From NCBI GenBank assembly GCA_004124385.1, contig SCKN01000005.1, positions 98,752 to 162,751 of the forward strand: a stretch of DNA of 64,000 nucleotides. The letters are read 5' to 3'. The position numbers and the translations under genes were made by a program. The notes under the pieces were generated by a model that was not told the DNA's origin, made no database searches, and worked only from the letters and a program-made list of their open reading frames with translations. Source of the stretch: Fidelibacterota bacterium. Lineage in GTDB: Bacteria > Fidelibacterota > Marinisomatia > Marinisomatales > TCS55. Numbering within the stretch: the first letter of the stretch is position 1; each line of letters begins with the position of its first letter. Of the stretch, positions 1 through 9,121 are shown in pieces.

Positions 1-179
1 GTGCGTTGGGATTCAACGCCATCTGATGTAAGTAATAAAACGGTTGTTCTGCCAACTTTTTCACCATCTGCATCAAATACAGTACCTTTAACTTTGTAAC
101 CTTTTGCATTGAGGGTGGAGCTATAAGCAAAAATACTAAGTACAATAAGTGTGTATTTAAACAGCGATTTTATGTTCAT
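1..179 (-). CDS. Exported protein, N-terminal part only (cut by window edge)
   Basis: Reading leftward from an ATG at 179 gives about 59 residues before the window edge: a signal peptide (MNIKSLFKYTLIVLSIFAYS) and then a beta-strand-rich start, KGYKVKGTVFDADGEKVG. That start resembles the carboxypeptidase regulatory-like (Ig-fold) domain found at the N-terminus of many FCB-group outer-membrane or surface proteins. A GAGG Shine-Dalgarno lies just upstream of the ATG (around 186-189 on the plus strand). The rest of the gene is outside the window, so the full function cannot be given. Confidence 0.6.
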   Translation of the reverse strand, partial: MNIKSLFKYTLIVLSIFAYSSTLNAKGYKVKGTVFDADGEKVGRTTVLLLTSDGVESQR

Positions 180-426
180 AAAGTTACCTCGGGTATGCAA
201 GAATCAAGACGAACTACTGCCTTGGATAGATGAGTTTACCTACAACTCTGACCAAGTGTCAAGTAGAAATATAAGAGTATTTTATCGAGGAGAAATCAGT
301 TTTAGTTTTAACCTGACTTACATATTATTATATAAGAACTAAATTCTATATTGTGATTGTGCGGGGTGTGATAAATGAACAATTGAATGAAATGTTACCA
401 ATAGAGATTCGGTTTAATTCTTTAAC

Positions 427-456
427 GCTTTAACGCTTTAATCAAAGCGTTAAAGC
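427..456. terminator. 13-bp perfect inverted repeat at the tldE stop
   Basis: The arms 427-439 and 444-456 are exact reverse complements with a 4-nt loop. The hairpin includes the tldE stop codon. There is no clear U-tract on the minus-strand side, so a Rho-independent terminator is only one reading; an RNA-stability hairpin is another. Confidence 0.4.
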
Positions 457-1764
457 AAAAGAGTCTACAAGGATACCAGGACATGTTGTTGCGCCTAAGG
501 ATCGACCGCCATATGTTTCTACTTCCGGGTTTACACTAAATTTATCTTCTACTTCAATCAGCCTTCCTCCAAAGAAGTTGTAAAACGAATCATCAAACCT
601 CATCGTTTCAATGGGAGCAATGATTTCTCCGTTTTCTACCCAAAAGCATGCGTATCTTGTTAATCCAGTTATTCGGCCACCCGCATTATCACTCCAGTTT
701 AAATAATGAATATTTGAAAGATATAATCCCTCTCCAATTTCACTAACCACATTTTCATGGTTCAGGCTTCCAGTGGACATTTTAGGAGAACGCATATATT
801 CACCGGATTCGGCATAGTTGGACTCCACACCATATTCTTTTGCAGATCTGGAGCTCACTAATGTGTTTTTCAACTCTCCGTTTTCAATCAAGGATAGTTT
901 CTCTGCAGACACTTCTCCATTAGAATTGAATTTGGGGCAAAATCCCGAAGAGAAATCTTCAACAATAGAAAACTTTGGAGACAAACGAATATCATCATGC
1001 CGCATACGGCCAAAACCACTACAACCTTGGCGCAACGATGCTTCAGAGATTCCATTCCATGAAAACATTCCCAAGAAATCGGCTACAGCCGCTGATTCAA
1101 ACCAGGTTCGATAATTACCCGTATTAATTTTTATGGGCTTTCTTTCCATAAGAATTAATTTTTCTCGGGATCGTTTTACATAAGATTCATAGTCTTCCTG
1201 ATTCCAATTGTTTCCTGTAAATGAACCCTTCACCATTTGGTGTTCCGGTGTAACCAGAGAATAATCTAAACTGAATGATTCTGTCTCGAACCAATGTTTT
1301 TGTCCTAGGCTATTTGCATTGCCGCGGAACATTCGTCCATTGGCCCAAACACCAACGAAATCAACTCCGGACATGGCTGGCAAAATTGCATCCACCGCAT
1401 GTTCGAACGGCAAACTTTTGGCTGGTTTTATTTCATGGCTGGAACCAGTGTTCTCTGGAAAAACAACAAATGGATCTTCTGGAATTTCCTGGGCCTCCAA
1501 TCTCATTCGTGCAATCTCTGACTTACCGCGAGCAACATCTATATCAAAATTACCCGACACAGTAAACCCGCCGCGGATAGTTCTATTGTTGGCGATAAAT
1601 TTTAAACCTAAGTTTGTATCGTCGACTAAACCAGTCTGGCGAACAGCTGCATTATTAAACCGAATAAATTGACTGGTTTCTCCTGAAAAAGAAAGAATCA
1701 GGTTTTCCCCGTTTTGTAATTCAGAAAAAAGACTTTCACTCAATTGATTAAAAATTTGTTCCAT
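442..1764 (-). CDS. tldE: TldE/PmbA-type metalloprotease subunit
   Basis: This 440-residue protein belongs to the PmbA/TldD (U62) family. TldD and TldE form a heteromeric cytoplasmic protease that trims partly unfolded peptides and matures microcin or PQQ-type precursors in known systems. No HEXXXH motif is present, which fits the TldE partner, where the metal site is absent. The ATG at 1764 lies two bases after the stop of the upstream tldD, so the two genes are co-transcribed and probably translationally coupled. Length is normal for the family. The substrate here is unknown, and no precursor peptide gene was recognised next to the pair. Confidence 0.85.
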   Translation of the reverse strand: MEQIFNQLSESLFSELQNGENLILSFSGETSQFIRFNNAAVRQTGLVDDTNLGLKFIANNRTIRGGFTVSGNFDIDVARGKSEIARMRLEAQEIPEDPFVVFPENTGSSHEIKPAKSLPFEHAVDAILPAMSGVDFVGVWANGRMFRGNANSLGQKHWFETESFSLDYSLVTPEHQMVKGSFTGNNWNQEDYESYVKRSREKLILMERKPIKINTGNYRTWFESAAVADFLGMFSWNGISEASLRQGCSGFGRMRHDDIRLSPKFSIVEDFSSGFCPKFNSNGEVSAEKLSLIENGELKNTLVSSRSAKEYGVESNYAESGEYMRSPKMSTGSLNHENVVSEIGEGLYLSNIHYLNWSDNAGGRITGLTRYACFWVENGEIIAPIETMRFDDSFYNFFGGRLIEVEDKFSVNPEVETYGGRSLGATTCPGILVDSFALTL

Positions 1765-1766
1765 AA

Positions 1767-3209
1767 TTAAACACCTCCAAAGACTTGTATGTTTTCAAAT
1801 AGACAGGCGGGCGAAGCATGTCCAACACGTATGACCTGGTTTGGCTCACCCTTTCCACAATTCGGCGTTCCATAAATACCAAAAGTATCCACATTCCCCA
1901 CACCTTTCAGACTGCGCCAAAACGGATTGGAAATGCCACGATAATTCGGGTTTTTGACTGTCTTTGTCATTTTACCATTTTCAATCAATTTGCCATATTC
2001 ACAACCAAACTGGAATTTGTTTCTGTAGTCATCAATGGACCAGGATTTATTACTTTCCATATAAACACCGTACTCAACTTGGGATATTAATTCATCAAAT
2101 GAACTGTTGCCTGGTTCGAGATTTATATTAGCCATACGGTCGATGGGCGCTCTATTCCAACCGCTGGCTCGGAAATTTGCAACACCATTAAGCCCTGAAC
2201 GAATCTGGCTTTCTTGTCCACCCAATCCACGAACCAATAAACCCTCTTTTATTAAATATTCCTTCGTTGCTTTCAACCCGCCGTCATCAAAGGCATAGGA
2301 TGCAAATTCTGATTCCAATGTTGGGTCAAAGGTAATATTCATAAGTTTTGACCCGTACTGCAGCTTTCCAAAATCTTCTAATTTCACAAAGCTCCAACCG
2401 GCATAATTCCGTTCATCCCCGAGGATTCGATCAACTTCCAACGCATGACCAATGCTTTCATGGATTTGCATCATCATTTGGTCTGGTGCAATAACAACAT
2501 CCATTTCTCCCGTTGGACAATCATCAGCAGATAATAGTTCTAGAGCTTGTTCTCCAATTCGATTTGCATTTGCAAGGATCTCATATTTATCAAAGTATTC
2601 CATTCCTATTTGTCGGCAAGTACCGCGCATTCCGCCAAAGGTTCGAGTCTGTTGATTTGGCCCGTCCGCAGCTGTGGCGCTTAAGTCAAATTCAAGCATT
2701 AGAAAATCCTGATGAATATCACTCCCATTTGAGCTCACAAAACGAAACGTTGTCTCAATTACCTGACACAAAGAAGAGGCGCTTACAATTTTATCAGATA
2801 CCTTTAGATGGTTGTAAGCTTCCAATAAAATCTCATTCAATTTCCCCGCAGAAAGATCATTCCGGTTTTTAGTAAAAGGAGATTGATAGCTTCCTTGGTG
2901 GCTTGGGCGGGCGCTTTCATCAAATTGATAATGGGCGTTGTGAGATGCAATTTCCGCCTGCCGATATGCTTTTTTAGCAGCCTTTGCGATGCTTTCCGGC
3001 GACATATCCGGTGTTCCATAATAGCCAAACTGACCATTGACCAACACTTCTACCATGATTCCATGAGTAGATACTCTGCCGTTTGCAACTGGAACTCCAT
3101 CCCGTATCATTCTTGGTGTATGTGCTTCGTATACTTCTCGCAGACCCACCCATTGCGCCGGTACGTCTACAGCATTTAATAATTGTTTTATATCTATATC
3201 TAATTTCAT
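1767..3209 (-). CDS. tldD: TldD-type zinc metalloprotease
   Basis: This 480-residue member of the U62 family carries the catalytic HEXXXH motif as HESIGH at residues 250-255, followed by the glycine/acid-rich ALEVDRILGDE segment. The C-terminus has the family's conserved CGKGEP and SPACLFEN segments, including the cysteine near the metal site. It is the active subunit that pairs with TldE immediately downstream. The start ATG at 3209 gives a family-typical N-terminus. The gene lies 23 bp downstream of a lipoprotein gene on the same strand and probably shares its transcript. Confidence 0.9.
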   Translation of the reverse strand: MKLDIDIKQLLNAVDVPAQWVGLREVYEAHTPRMIRDGVPVANGRVSTHGIMVEVLVNGQFGYYGTPDMSPESIAKAAKKAYRQAEIASHNAHYQFDESARPSHQGSYQSPFTKNRNDLSAGKLNEILLEAYNHLKVSDKIVSASSLCQVIETTFRFVSSNGSDIHQDFLMLEFDLSATAADGPNQQTRTFGGMRGTCRQIGMEYFDKYEILANANRIGEQALELLSADDCPTGEMDVVIAPDQMMMQIHESIGHALEVDRILGDERNYAGWSFVKLEDFGKLQYGSKLMNITFDPTLESEFASYAFDDGGLKATKEYLIKEGLLVRGLGGQESQIRSGLNGVANFRASGWNRAPIDRMANINLEPGNSSFDELISQVEYGVYMESNKSWSIDDYRNKFQFGCEYGKLIENGKMTKTVKNPNYRGISNPFWRSLKGVGNVDTFGIYGTPNCGKGEPNQVIRVGHASPACLFENIQVFGGV

Positions 3210-3232
3210 TGCTTATCTTTCAGTTTATATTT

Positions 3233-3811
3233 CTATTTCCAAAAATCTTCATATATCTTTTGTTTTTTCAACATTATGCTTAATCGCTGTTCTGTGTCTT
3301 TTGTTAGATTTTCATCCAAAATGCCTTCTAACGATTTTTGATATGACTCAATAATAAGTTCAAAATCTTTTGAATCTTTTTTTTCATAGGTTCGACCCAT
3401 CCAATAATAAGGTTCATTCTTTTCGGGGTTATAATATGCAGCTTTACCATACTGTTCCAAGGCCTTCCACAGCGCTGAATTACTTCCTTTCTTGAAAAAA
3501 CGATGCCCAGATATCATCGCCAGGCCATATTTGGCTGATTTATTTTTAGTTTGAATTTTTAGCACATTGTTAAATTGTAATTCTGCTGATGAATAATCGC
3601 CATCAGCCAACGCTTTGGTTCCCAAATTATTGTGGGCGCTTACAATCGCCTGAATTATTTCGTCCGATATATTTTCTCCCTTTAACAACTCTTCTTTATT
3701 AGCAATAATGGTTTCGGGTTCAGACTCTGCCAATTCGGTCACAGTAGGAACACAGCCAACTATTATTAGAGTTAACACCATCAATAGGTGTTTTTTGTTC
3801 GGGACCATCAT
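3233..3811 (-). CDS. TPR-containing lipoprotein
   Basis: This 192-residue protein has a lipoprotein signal peptide with the lipobox LIIVGC, placing the acylated Cys at about residue 20. Two or three tetratricopeptide-like helical pairs follow, roughly residues 58-90 (NNLGTKALADGDYSSAELQF) and 115-150 (WKALEQYGKAAYYNPEKNEP). It should be anchored to a membrane from the outside and act as a protein-interaction scaffold; no enzyme motif is visible. It starts 4 bp after the aromatic hydroxylase stop. Start may be Met1 or Met2. The exact role is unknown. Confidence 0.7.
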   Translation of the reverse strand: MMVPNKKHLLMVLTLIIVGCVPTVTELAESEPETIIANKEELLKGENISDEIIQAIVSAHNNLGTKALADGDYSSAELQFNNVLKIQTKNKSAKYGLAMISGHRFFKKGSNSALWKALEQYGKAAYYNPEKNEPYYWMGRTYEKKDSKDFELIIESYQKSLEGILDENLTKDTEQRLSIMLKKQKIYEDFWK

Positions 3812-3815
3812 GTAA

Positions 3816-4766
3816 CTATCCTAAATACCAAAATAAGTCTTTATTTTCATTAAAGGATTTGTATAATTCTGACATAGAGTCAACAACATAATACCTATCC
3901 TGTATTTCACTGTAGTCAAAACAAGTCATCACAACCTCTTCGATATTAAAGGGAAGAAATTTTGAATGGGTTGAAAGACCTTTGGCGCATGCTTCAATAT
4001 TCTTTGTTTCGTCGTAAGACGATATAATTCCTGCCCCATAAATTTCATAATCAATATCGTTTGCTTTGCGTCTGAATTTGTCCGTTTCGCCATTATTTTT
4101 GACCAATCCAAACTCATATGTCCACCATGCAAAGTTTTGGAGACGTTTCAAATTATGATCAATCAGCTCCTGCCCCAATCCTTTTTCATCTTTTATTATT
4201 TCAAGACCTAACTTTCCCATATCACATAAAAAATTCGCATAATTAATATTCATTAAAAAAGGAGCGTGGCCTTGAACATCATGAAAAATATCTGGTTCAG
4301 GTGTATAGCCTTCATCGTTTTGAATATTTATTCCTTCATACTTTTTTTTAAATCGAGGTGATTGGCGGATAATATCTGTTACCGGAAACATACGCTTTGA
4401 ATTCATTTCAAAAAATAATTCTTCCTCCAAAAAACCCGCCACAGGAACCAATACCCAACCTGTGGAGTTTTCAATCAATGGCGAAACAGTTTTAAACTCG
4501 GGGAAACGATCGTTCGGTATTGGTAATGTGCGTAATCCAATTAAATACTCTCGGGATGCATATTGATTAAGCAACAATTCAAGTTTTACAAAAAGATCTT
4601 CCCATATTTTATTTTCCAGATTGGTTACTTCGCTGTATTTTTGAGGTTTTTGATATGGATCATTTTTTCCATAAATACGAATTCCGCCAATAGCGTTTGG
4701 AATAATGTTTCTAAATAAATAATCGTATTTGGTATAATCTTCAGTCATAATGTGGTTTATAGCCAT
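3816..4766 (-). CDS. phhA: Aromatic amino acid hydroxylase, probably phenylalanine 4-monooxygenase
   Basis: The 316-residue protein carries the biopterin-dependent hydroxylase iron site: PDIFHDVQGHAPFL, with ligands His162 and His167, and the third ligand Glu218 in WWTYEFGLV. In bacteria this fold usually converts phenylalanine to tyrosine using a pterin, non-haem iron and O2; tryptophan hydroxylation cannot be excluded from sequence alone. There is no N-terminal ACT regulatory domain. The gene ends 4 bp before the downstream lipoprotein gene and starts 33 bp after the Smr gene. An internal start at Met7 is also possible. Confidence 0.85.
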   Translation of the reverse strand: MAINHIMTEDYTKYDYLFRNIIPNAIGGIRIYGKNDPYQKPQKYSEVTNLENKIWEDLFVKLELLLNQYASREYLIGLRTLPIPNDRFPEFKTVSPLIENSTGWVLVPVAGFLEEELFFEMNSKRMFPVTDIIRQSPRFKKKYEGINIQNDEGYTPEPDIFHDVQGHAPFLMNINYANFLCDMGKLGLEIIKDEKGLGQELIDHNLKRLQNFAWWTYEFGLVKNNGETDKFRRKANDIDYEIYGAGIISSYDETKNIEACAKGLSTHSKFLPFNIEEVVMTCFDYSEIQDRYYVVDSMSELYKSFNENKDLFWYLG

Positions 4767-4799
4767 TTAATTTACGCCAAGCGATCACAATGGTTCAAT

Positions 4800-5123
4800 C
4801 TACCAAAGCCATATATATGTTACAGAACGGTTTTTAGTTCCATAATGAGGGTCTTTCGGCAAACCACATACAGAGCGCATATCCACGCTCTCTTGATGAA
4901 ACATATCATATTTTTCTCCAGGAATAACAGCTTTAAACCGACCCTCTTGTTCATTGCACCATGTGCGCACAGCGGTGCGAAGCGTCCCTTCTCCATGTCC
5001 GTGAATAATTTTCAATGCTCTGATTTTTCCTTCATGGAGAGCAGTGCTGACGTTTGTTTCTAAAATAGACAGTGCTTTATCCAAGTGATGGTTTTGGTGG
5101 CCGATATCTATTGTTTTTAACAT
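4800..5123 (-). CDS. Stand-alone Smr-domain protein
   Basis: A 107-residue protein that is essentially one Smr domain, the module found at the C-terminus of MutS2. Visible hallmarks are an N-terminal DIGHQNHHLDKAL (in place of the more usual LDLHG), then KIIHGHGEGTLRTAVRTW around residues 38-55. Smr domains bind or nick nucleic acids; stand-alone versions have been tied to mRNA decay or DNA repair. It is the first gene of the leftward phhA-tldDE run and faces the aldo/keto reductase gene across 63 bp, so divergent promoters should lie in that gap. Confidence 0.7.
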   Translation of the reverse strand: MLKTIDIGHQNHHLDKALSILETNVSTALHEGKIRALKIIHGHGEGTLRTAVRTWCNEQEGRFKAVIPGEKYDMFHQESVDMRSVCGLPKDPHYGTKNRSVTYIWLW

Positions 5124-5186
5124 AATATTTCCAAACCAAGTTTACGCTTGTTCAGGCTAATTTTGCCTTTAAATCAAAGGGGATAA

Positions 5187-6149
5187 ATGAAACAAATTAC
5201 ACTAGGTAGAACCAAAGCTGTTGTATCGGCTATTAGTTTAGGAACGTGGTCTTATGGCGGTGGAAATACATCTGGGGAAATTCCCGTAGGCTGGGCCGGA
5301 CAACGCGATGATGATTCAAAATCCGCACTTATAAAATGTTGGAATAAGGGGATTAACCACTGGGATACAGCAGATGTGTATGGTGATGGTCGTTCAGAAC
5401 AAATCATTGGATCCATGTGGAAAATTATTCCTCGAAACGATATTTTTCTAGCCACAAAAATTGGATGGAACCAAGGTTCGTTTGACTATTGGTATAATCC
5501 TCAACACATGAGAATTCAAATGGAGAATTCGTTGGTGAATTTAAAAACGGAATGTGTTGACCTTATGTATCTTCACCATTGCGGGTTTGGTAAACAAGGT
5601 GAATATTTTGACGATGCTTTGGACGTTATTAAGCGTTTTCAAGAAGAAGGAAAAACACGTTTTATAGGATTGTCTGATTGGAATCTTTCCAAAATTATGC
5701 GTTATATTAATCAAGTTGATCCGGACGTGGTGCAACCTTATAGAAATGTGTGGGATGATACCTACGCATCAAGCGGTTTACAGAAATATGTAGAGAAAAA
5801 TAATATTGGTGTCTGTTTTTTCTCACCTTTAATGCACGGATTACTAACAGGTAAATATTTAGAACCTGCTACCTTTGATAAAGGAGATTTTAGAAATAAT
5901 GTAAAAGCGTTTAAAAATCAGGGTATTATTGATAAAATAAAAGAAAACGCCCATTTTCTTCAGGAGCGCTTTTCAAATCATCCCAATCCAGTTTTGAGAG
6001 GTATCGTTGATACCCTCATTTCAGACTCATCAAATAGTTGTGTATTGTTAGGACAACGAAATGTTGATCAGGTCAATATTGCAACAACGCTTGGTGAGTG
6101 TTTATCAGAAGAAGACGCAAATTGGGTAAAACAACTTTATAATCACTAA
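5187..6149 (+). CDS. Aldo/keto reductase
   Basis: This 320-residue (beta/alpha)8-barrel oxidoreductase shows the AKR tetrad: Asp-Tyr in DTADVYGDG (about residues 61-69), Lys in FLATKIGW and His in YLHHCG. It also keeps the IGLSDWN stretch typical of the plant-Kv-beta-like AKR branch. It should reduce a sugar or carbonyl compound with NADPH in the cytoplasm; the substrate is not clear. A good SD (AAAGGGG) precedes the ATG. It is the first gene of a plus-strand run that continues with pirin 11 bp downstream. Confidence 0.85.
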   Translation: MKQITLGRTKAVVSAISLGTWSYGGGNTSGEIPVGWAGQRDDDSKSALIKCWNKGINHWDTADVYGDGRSEQIIGSMWKIIPRNDIFLATKIGWNQGSFDYWYNPQHMRIQMENSLVNLKTECVDLMYLHHCGFGKQGEYFDDALDVIKRFQEEGKTRFIGLSDWNLSKIMRYINQVDPDVVQPYRNVWDDTYASSGLQKYVEKNNIGVCFFSPLMHGLLTGKYLEPATFDKGDFRNNVKAFKNQGIIDKIKENAHFLQERFSNHPNPVLRGIVDTLISDSSNSCVLLGQRNVDQVNIATTLGECLSEEDANWVKQLYNH

Positions 6150-6160
6150 CGGCTCCACGA

Positions 6161-6973
6161 ATGGGTAGACGTCAAATCAAGCAGATTGTAGATGGTCTGA
6201 AAACAACAGATGGTGCCGGAGTAAATCTCACTCGTTTTATTGGCGGCCCTGAATTAAACATGTTGGACCCCTTCCTTTTGTTAGATGAATTCGGGAGCGA
6301 CAATCCAGATGATTATCTCGCCGGTTTCCCACCCCATCCCCACCGCGGATTTGAAACAATAACCTATATGTTAAATGGGAAGTGGCAACACAAGGATTCT
6401 GTGGGGAACGAGGGTTTGCTGGGCGATGGTTCCGTACAATGGATGACGGCCGGTCGTGGGGTCGTCCATAGCGAAATGCCCATCCAAACCGATGGGCTTG
6501 TACGGGGATTCCAACTTTGGCTTAATTTGCCAAAAGAGAAAAAAATGATTGAACCAGCCTATCAGGATATCCATGTTGAAGAAATTCCTATTATTGAAGA
6601 ACAGTCTGGAACTGTGAAAATCATTTCAGGAAATTTTCGAGGTACGCTGGGACCGGGACTCTCTCATACACCTGTTTTAATCTTGGATATAAGATTAAAT
6701 AGGGAGAGCGAAATATCTATCCCCGTAACGGACGGTTGGAATGTTTTTAGTTTTGTTTATGAGGGCGATGCACTAACGCACTCTAAAGGCCAATTGGCCG
6801 TCTATGAAAAAACCGGGGATATTCATTTCAAAACCAACAAATCAAAAGCAGGTATTTATCTTGCTGCTGGGGAACCCTTGAATGAGCCCATCGTCCGGGG
6901 CGGCCCATTTGTTATGAATACACGGGGCGAAATATTGCAAGCATTTGAAGATTATCAGAATGGTAAATTTTGA
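6161..6973 (+). CDS. Pirin family protein
   Basis: A 270-residue bicupin. The N-terminal metal ligands of the family are all present: His59 and His61 in HPHRGFET, then His103 and Glu105 in VVHSEMP. Bacterial pirins include quercetinases and regulators of pyruvate dehydrogenase or redox metabolism. The overlapping context with an aldo/keto reductase and a Gfo/Idh oxidoreductase suggests a redox or sugar-detoxification role, but this is inference. The stop codon TGA (6971-6973) is two bases before the next gene's preferred ATG. Confidence 0.88.
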   Translation: MGRRQIKQIVDGLKTTDGAGVNLTRFIGGPELNMLDPFLLLDEFGSDNPDDYLAGFPPHPHRGFETITYMLNGKWQHKDSVGNEGLLGDGSVQWMTAGRGVVHSEMPIQTDGLVRGFQLWLNLPKEKKMIEPAYQDIHVEEIPIIEEQSGTVKIISGNFRGTLGPGLSHTPVLILDIRLNRESEISIPVTDGWNVFSFVYEGDALTHSKGQLAVYEKTGDIHFKTNKSKAGIYLAAGEPLNEPIVRGGPFVMNTRGEILQAFEDYQNGKF

Positions 6974-6975
6974 TT

Positions 6976-7974
6976 ATGAAAAAAATACGTTGGGGAATAT
7001 TAAGTACGGGAAATGTCGCAAATAGCTTTGTGAAAGATATTAAGCATGTTCCTGATGCGGAGGTGATTGCTGTGGGTTCCAGAAATCAGGAAACGGCAGA
7101 TACCTTCGGACAAAAATATAATATACCTCATTGTTATTCTTCTTACGAAGCCTTGGCAAATGATCCTGATGTAGACGTTATTTATATTGCAACACCTCAT
7201 GTATTTCATGCGGAAAACAGTATTTTATGTATGGAAGCTGGAAAAGCAGTCCTGTGTGAAAAGGCATTTTCTATCCATGCGGGCGAGGCGAGGACTATGA
7301 TACAGGTGGCTCGTCAGAATAATGTTTTTCTCATGGAGGCATTAATTACTCGACATTTCCCTGTGATCCATCAAGTCCTGGATTGGGTCAATACGGGGCA
7401 AATTGGAGAGGTTCGACTTGTACAGGCTAATCGATGTGTTCGGGGAGAATTCACGCCAGAAAGCCGTGTTATGAAGCGTGAATTAGGTGGCGGAAGTTTA
7501 TTGGATCTTGGAATTTATGTTATTGGGTTTTCATCAATGATTTTTGGACAAGCACCTCAACACATTTCCGGATTTGGGTTTGTCGGAGACTATGGGCCTG
7601 ATGAGCAAGGTGCCTCATTGCTAGAATATGAACAAGGTGCAATGGCTGTTTTGACCTTTGCATTGCGAACAGACACCGTTAATGAAGCTTATATTTATGG
7701 CACCAAAGGTTATATTAAACTACCGGATCTTTTTGCAGTTCCCCATAAAGCATCCTTACATATTAAGGGACAATCAGAGATTGAATTTGAAAAACCCATC
7801 ATCGGAAACGGTTTATATTACCAGGTAAAAGAAGTTCATCGTTGTTTACGAGAGAGTTTGTTAGAAAGTCCCCGTATGCCATTGGAAGAATCTCTACAGA
7901 TCATGGAAACCATGGATGCGATTCGTTCATCTTGGGATTTGACATATCCAAACGATTCAAACCAAAGTTTATGA
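6976..7974 (+). CDS. Gfo/Idh/MocA family NAD(P)-dependent oxidoreductase
   Basis: A 332-residue protein with an N-terminal Rossmann fold (IRWGILSTGNVANSF) and the family's DVIYIATPHVFH and AGKAVLCEKAF segments, whose Lys is the usual catalytic residue, then a C-terminal alpha/beta domain with GGGSLLDLGIYV. It should oxidise or reduce a sugar, polyol or trans-dihydrodiol; the substrate is unknown. I chose the ATG at 6976 over an in-frame TTG at 6970 that overlaps the pirin stop. Its stop overlaps the start of tag by 4 bp, so the two are coupled. Confidence 0.87.
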   Translation: MKKIRWGILSTGNVANSFVKDIKHVPDAEVIAVGSRNQETADTFGQKYNIPHCYSSYEALANDPDVDVIYIATPHVFHAENSILCMEAGKAVLCEKAFSIHAGEARTMIQVARQNNVFLMEALITRHFPVIHQVLDWVNTGQIGEVRLVQANRCVRGEFTPESRVMKRELGGGSLLDLGIYVIGFSSMIFGQAPQHISGFGFVGDYGPDEQGASLLEYEQGAMAVLTFALRTDTVNEAYIYGTKGYIKLPDLFAVPHKASLHIKGQSEIEFEKPIIGNGLYYQVKEVHRCLRESLLESPRMPLEESLQIMETMDAIRSSWDLTYPNDSNQSL

Positions 7975-8540
7975 TACGCTGCGAATGGGGAGGTACTAGC
8001 CCCCTTTATCAACAATACCACGACGAAGAATGGGGCGTTCCGGTTCATGAGGACAGAACCCTGTTTGAATTCCTGATTTTGGAAGGTGCCCAGGCAGGAT
8101 TAAGCTGGGAAACCATTTTAAAGAAAAGAAACGGATACCGTGAAGCTTTTGACCAATTTGATGTGGATAAAGTTTCCACTTTTTCAGAATCCAAAATAGA
8201 AGCTCTTCTCCAAAATCCAAAGATTGTCCGTAACAGACTCAAGGTGAATTCCGCTGTTTTGAATGCAAAATTGTTTTTAGATGTCCAAAAAGAGTTTGGC
8301 AGTTTTGATCAATATATTTGGCAATTCACCGCTGGAAAAACTATCCAAAATTCATTTAAGAAAATGTCGGATCTACCAGCAAACACGCCTGAATCAGATG
8401 CCATGAGTATAGACTTAAAAAAGCGAGGTTTTAAATTTATCGGTACCACCGTCTGCTATGCCTTCATGCAAGCAACAGGTATGGTAAATGACCATGTAAT
8501 TAGTTGTTTTAGATATAAGGAATTGTTGACTCAATTATAA
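7971..8540 (+). CDS. tag: DNA-3-methyladenine glycosylase I
   Basis: With the ATG at 7971 (ATGA overlap with the upstream stop) the protein is 189 residues, and its zinc ligands fall at the positions known for E. coli Tag: Cys4, His17, His175 and Cys179. The HDEEWGVP and ILEGAQAGLSWETIL segments are diagnostic. The enzyme removes 3-methyladenine from alkylated DNA to start base-excision repair. A longer frame that opens at 7842 inside the previous gene is not needed; the exact fit of the zinc site supports the shorter start. Confidence 0.93.
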   Translation: MIRCEWGGTSPLYQQYHDEEWGVPVHEDRTLFEFLILEGAQAGLSWETILKKRNGYREAFDQFDVDKVSTFSESKIEALLQNPKIVRNRLKVNSAVLNAKLFLDVQKEFGSFDQYIWQFTAGKTIQNSFKKMSDLPANTPESDAMSIDLKKRGFKFIGTTVCYAFMQATGMVNDHVISCFRYKELLTQL

Positions 8541-8548
8541 TTCAGTTA

Positions 8549-8962
8549 ATGTTGCCCAATGACGAGTCTCATTATTTAAATAAATTATTCAATGAAGAAA
8601 TTCAAGCAGCGTTGGATGAAATTAACAAAAATCACAATGACTGTTCGTGCGAAGAAGCGGCAGGACTAATATTAAAACATTTTGGTATTGGCTTGAATAC
8701 GCCACTGGAAAAACAATTAAAAAGTTCAACTCAATTAGATAAATACCCACCTAATGAAATCTATCGATTAGCATTGGAGTTTGTAGAATCAAAAGAAGCA
8801 GCTATGCAAATGGCAATTGCAATGGGTATTTATGGTGAAATATATATATTGGGGAAAATATCCACAGGGGTATTCTCATTCGCCGATTTAGAAAGTAATT
8901 ATCAAGGATTTCTATTTGCCTTAAATCTATGCAATTCTGGCGAACCTTGGGTGGGGCTGTAG
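8549..8962 (+). CDS. Small protein of unknown function
   Basis: A 137-residue acidic, mainly helical protein without signal peptide or membrane segment. I do not recognise the family. It contains an NHNDCSCEEAAGLILKHFG segment with two close cysteines and a C-terminal half rich in alanine and methionine. It follows tag by 8 bp in the same run and ends in a convergent gap before the thioredoxin-like gene. No clear SD precedes the ATG, so the start is uncertain. Confidence 0.5.
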   Translation: MLPNDESHYLNKLFNEEIQAALDEINKNHNDCSCEEAAGLILKHFGIGLNTPLEKQLKSSTQLDKYPPNEIYRLALEFVESKEAAMQMAIAMGIYGEIYILGKISTGVFSFADLESNYQGFLFALNLCNSGEPWVGL

Positions 8963-9121
8963 GTCAATTCTGTATTGAGGATCTCATTGATATCATCCTG
9001 AAAAAAAAGATCATTTATAGTTCCGGGGTGCACACCCCTCTCCGAAAGGTTATAATGCACCTCATTTTCCCAGAGAGACTGTTCTCTCTCCAGTACAAAT
9101 GTCTCGAATTTCATTTAGGGG
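8963..9121. terminator. Convergent gap with two hairpins
   Basis: Two short inverted repeats sit between converging transcripts: GGGGTG/CACCCC at 9025-9030 and 9033-9038, and AGAGAGA/TCTCTCT at 9072-9078 and 9083-9089 with a CTGT loop. Neither is followed by a long U-tract, so their use as terminators is plausible rather than shown. Confidence 0.35.

Noticed and set aside
151..342. Plus-strand 63-codon frame at the left edge
   Set aside because: It runs antisense over the signal-peptide start of the partial gene and has no SD or protein-like pattern.
7842..7970. N-terminal extension of Tag into the preceding gene
   Set aside because: It would shift the zinc ligands away from their exact family positions; the 4-bp overlap start at 7971 is better.
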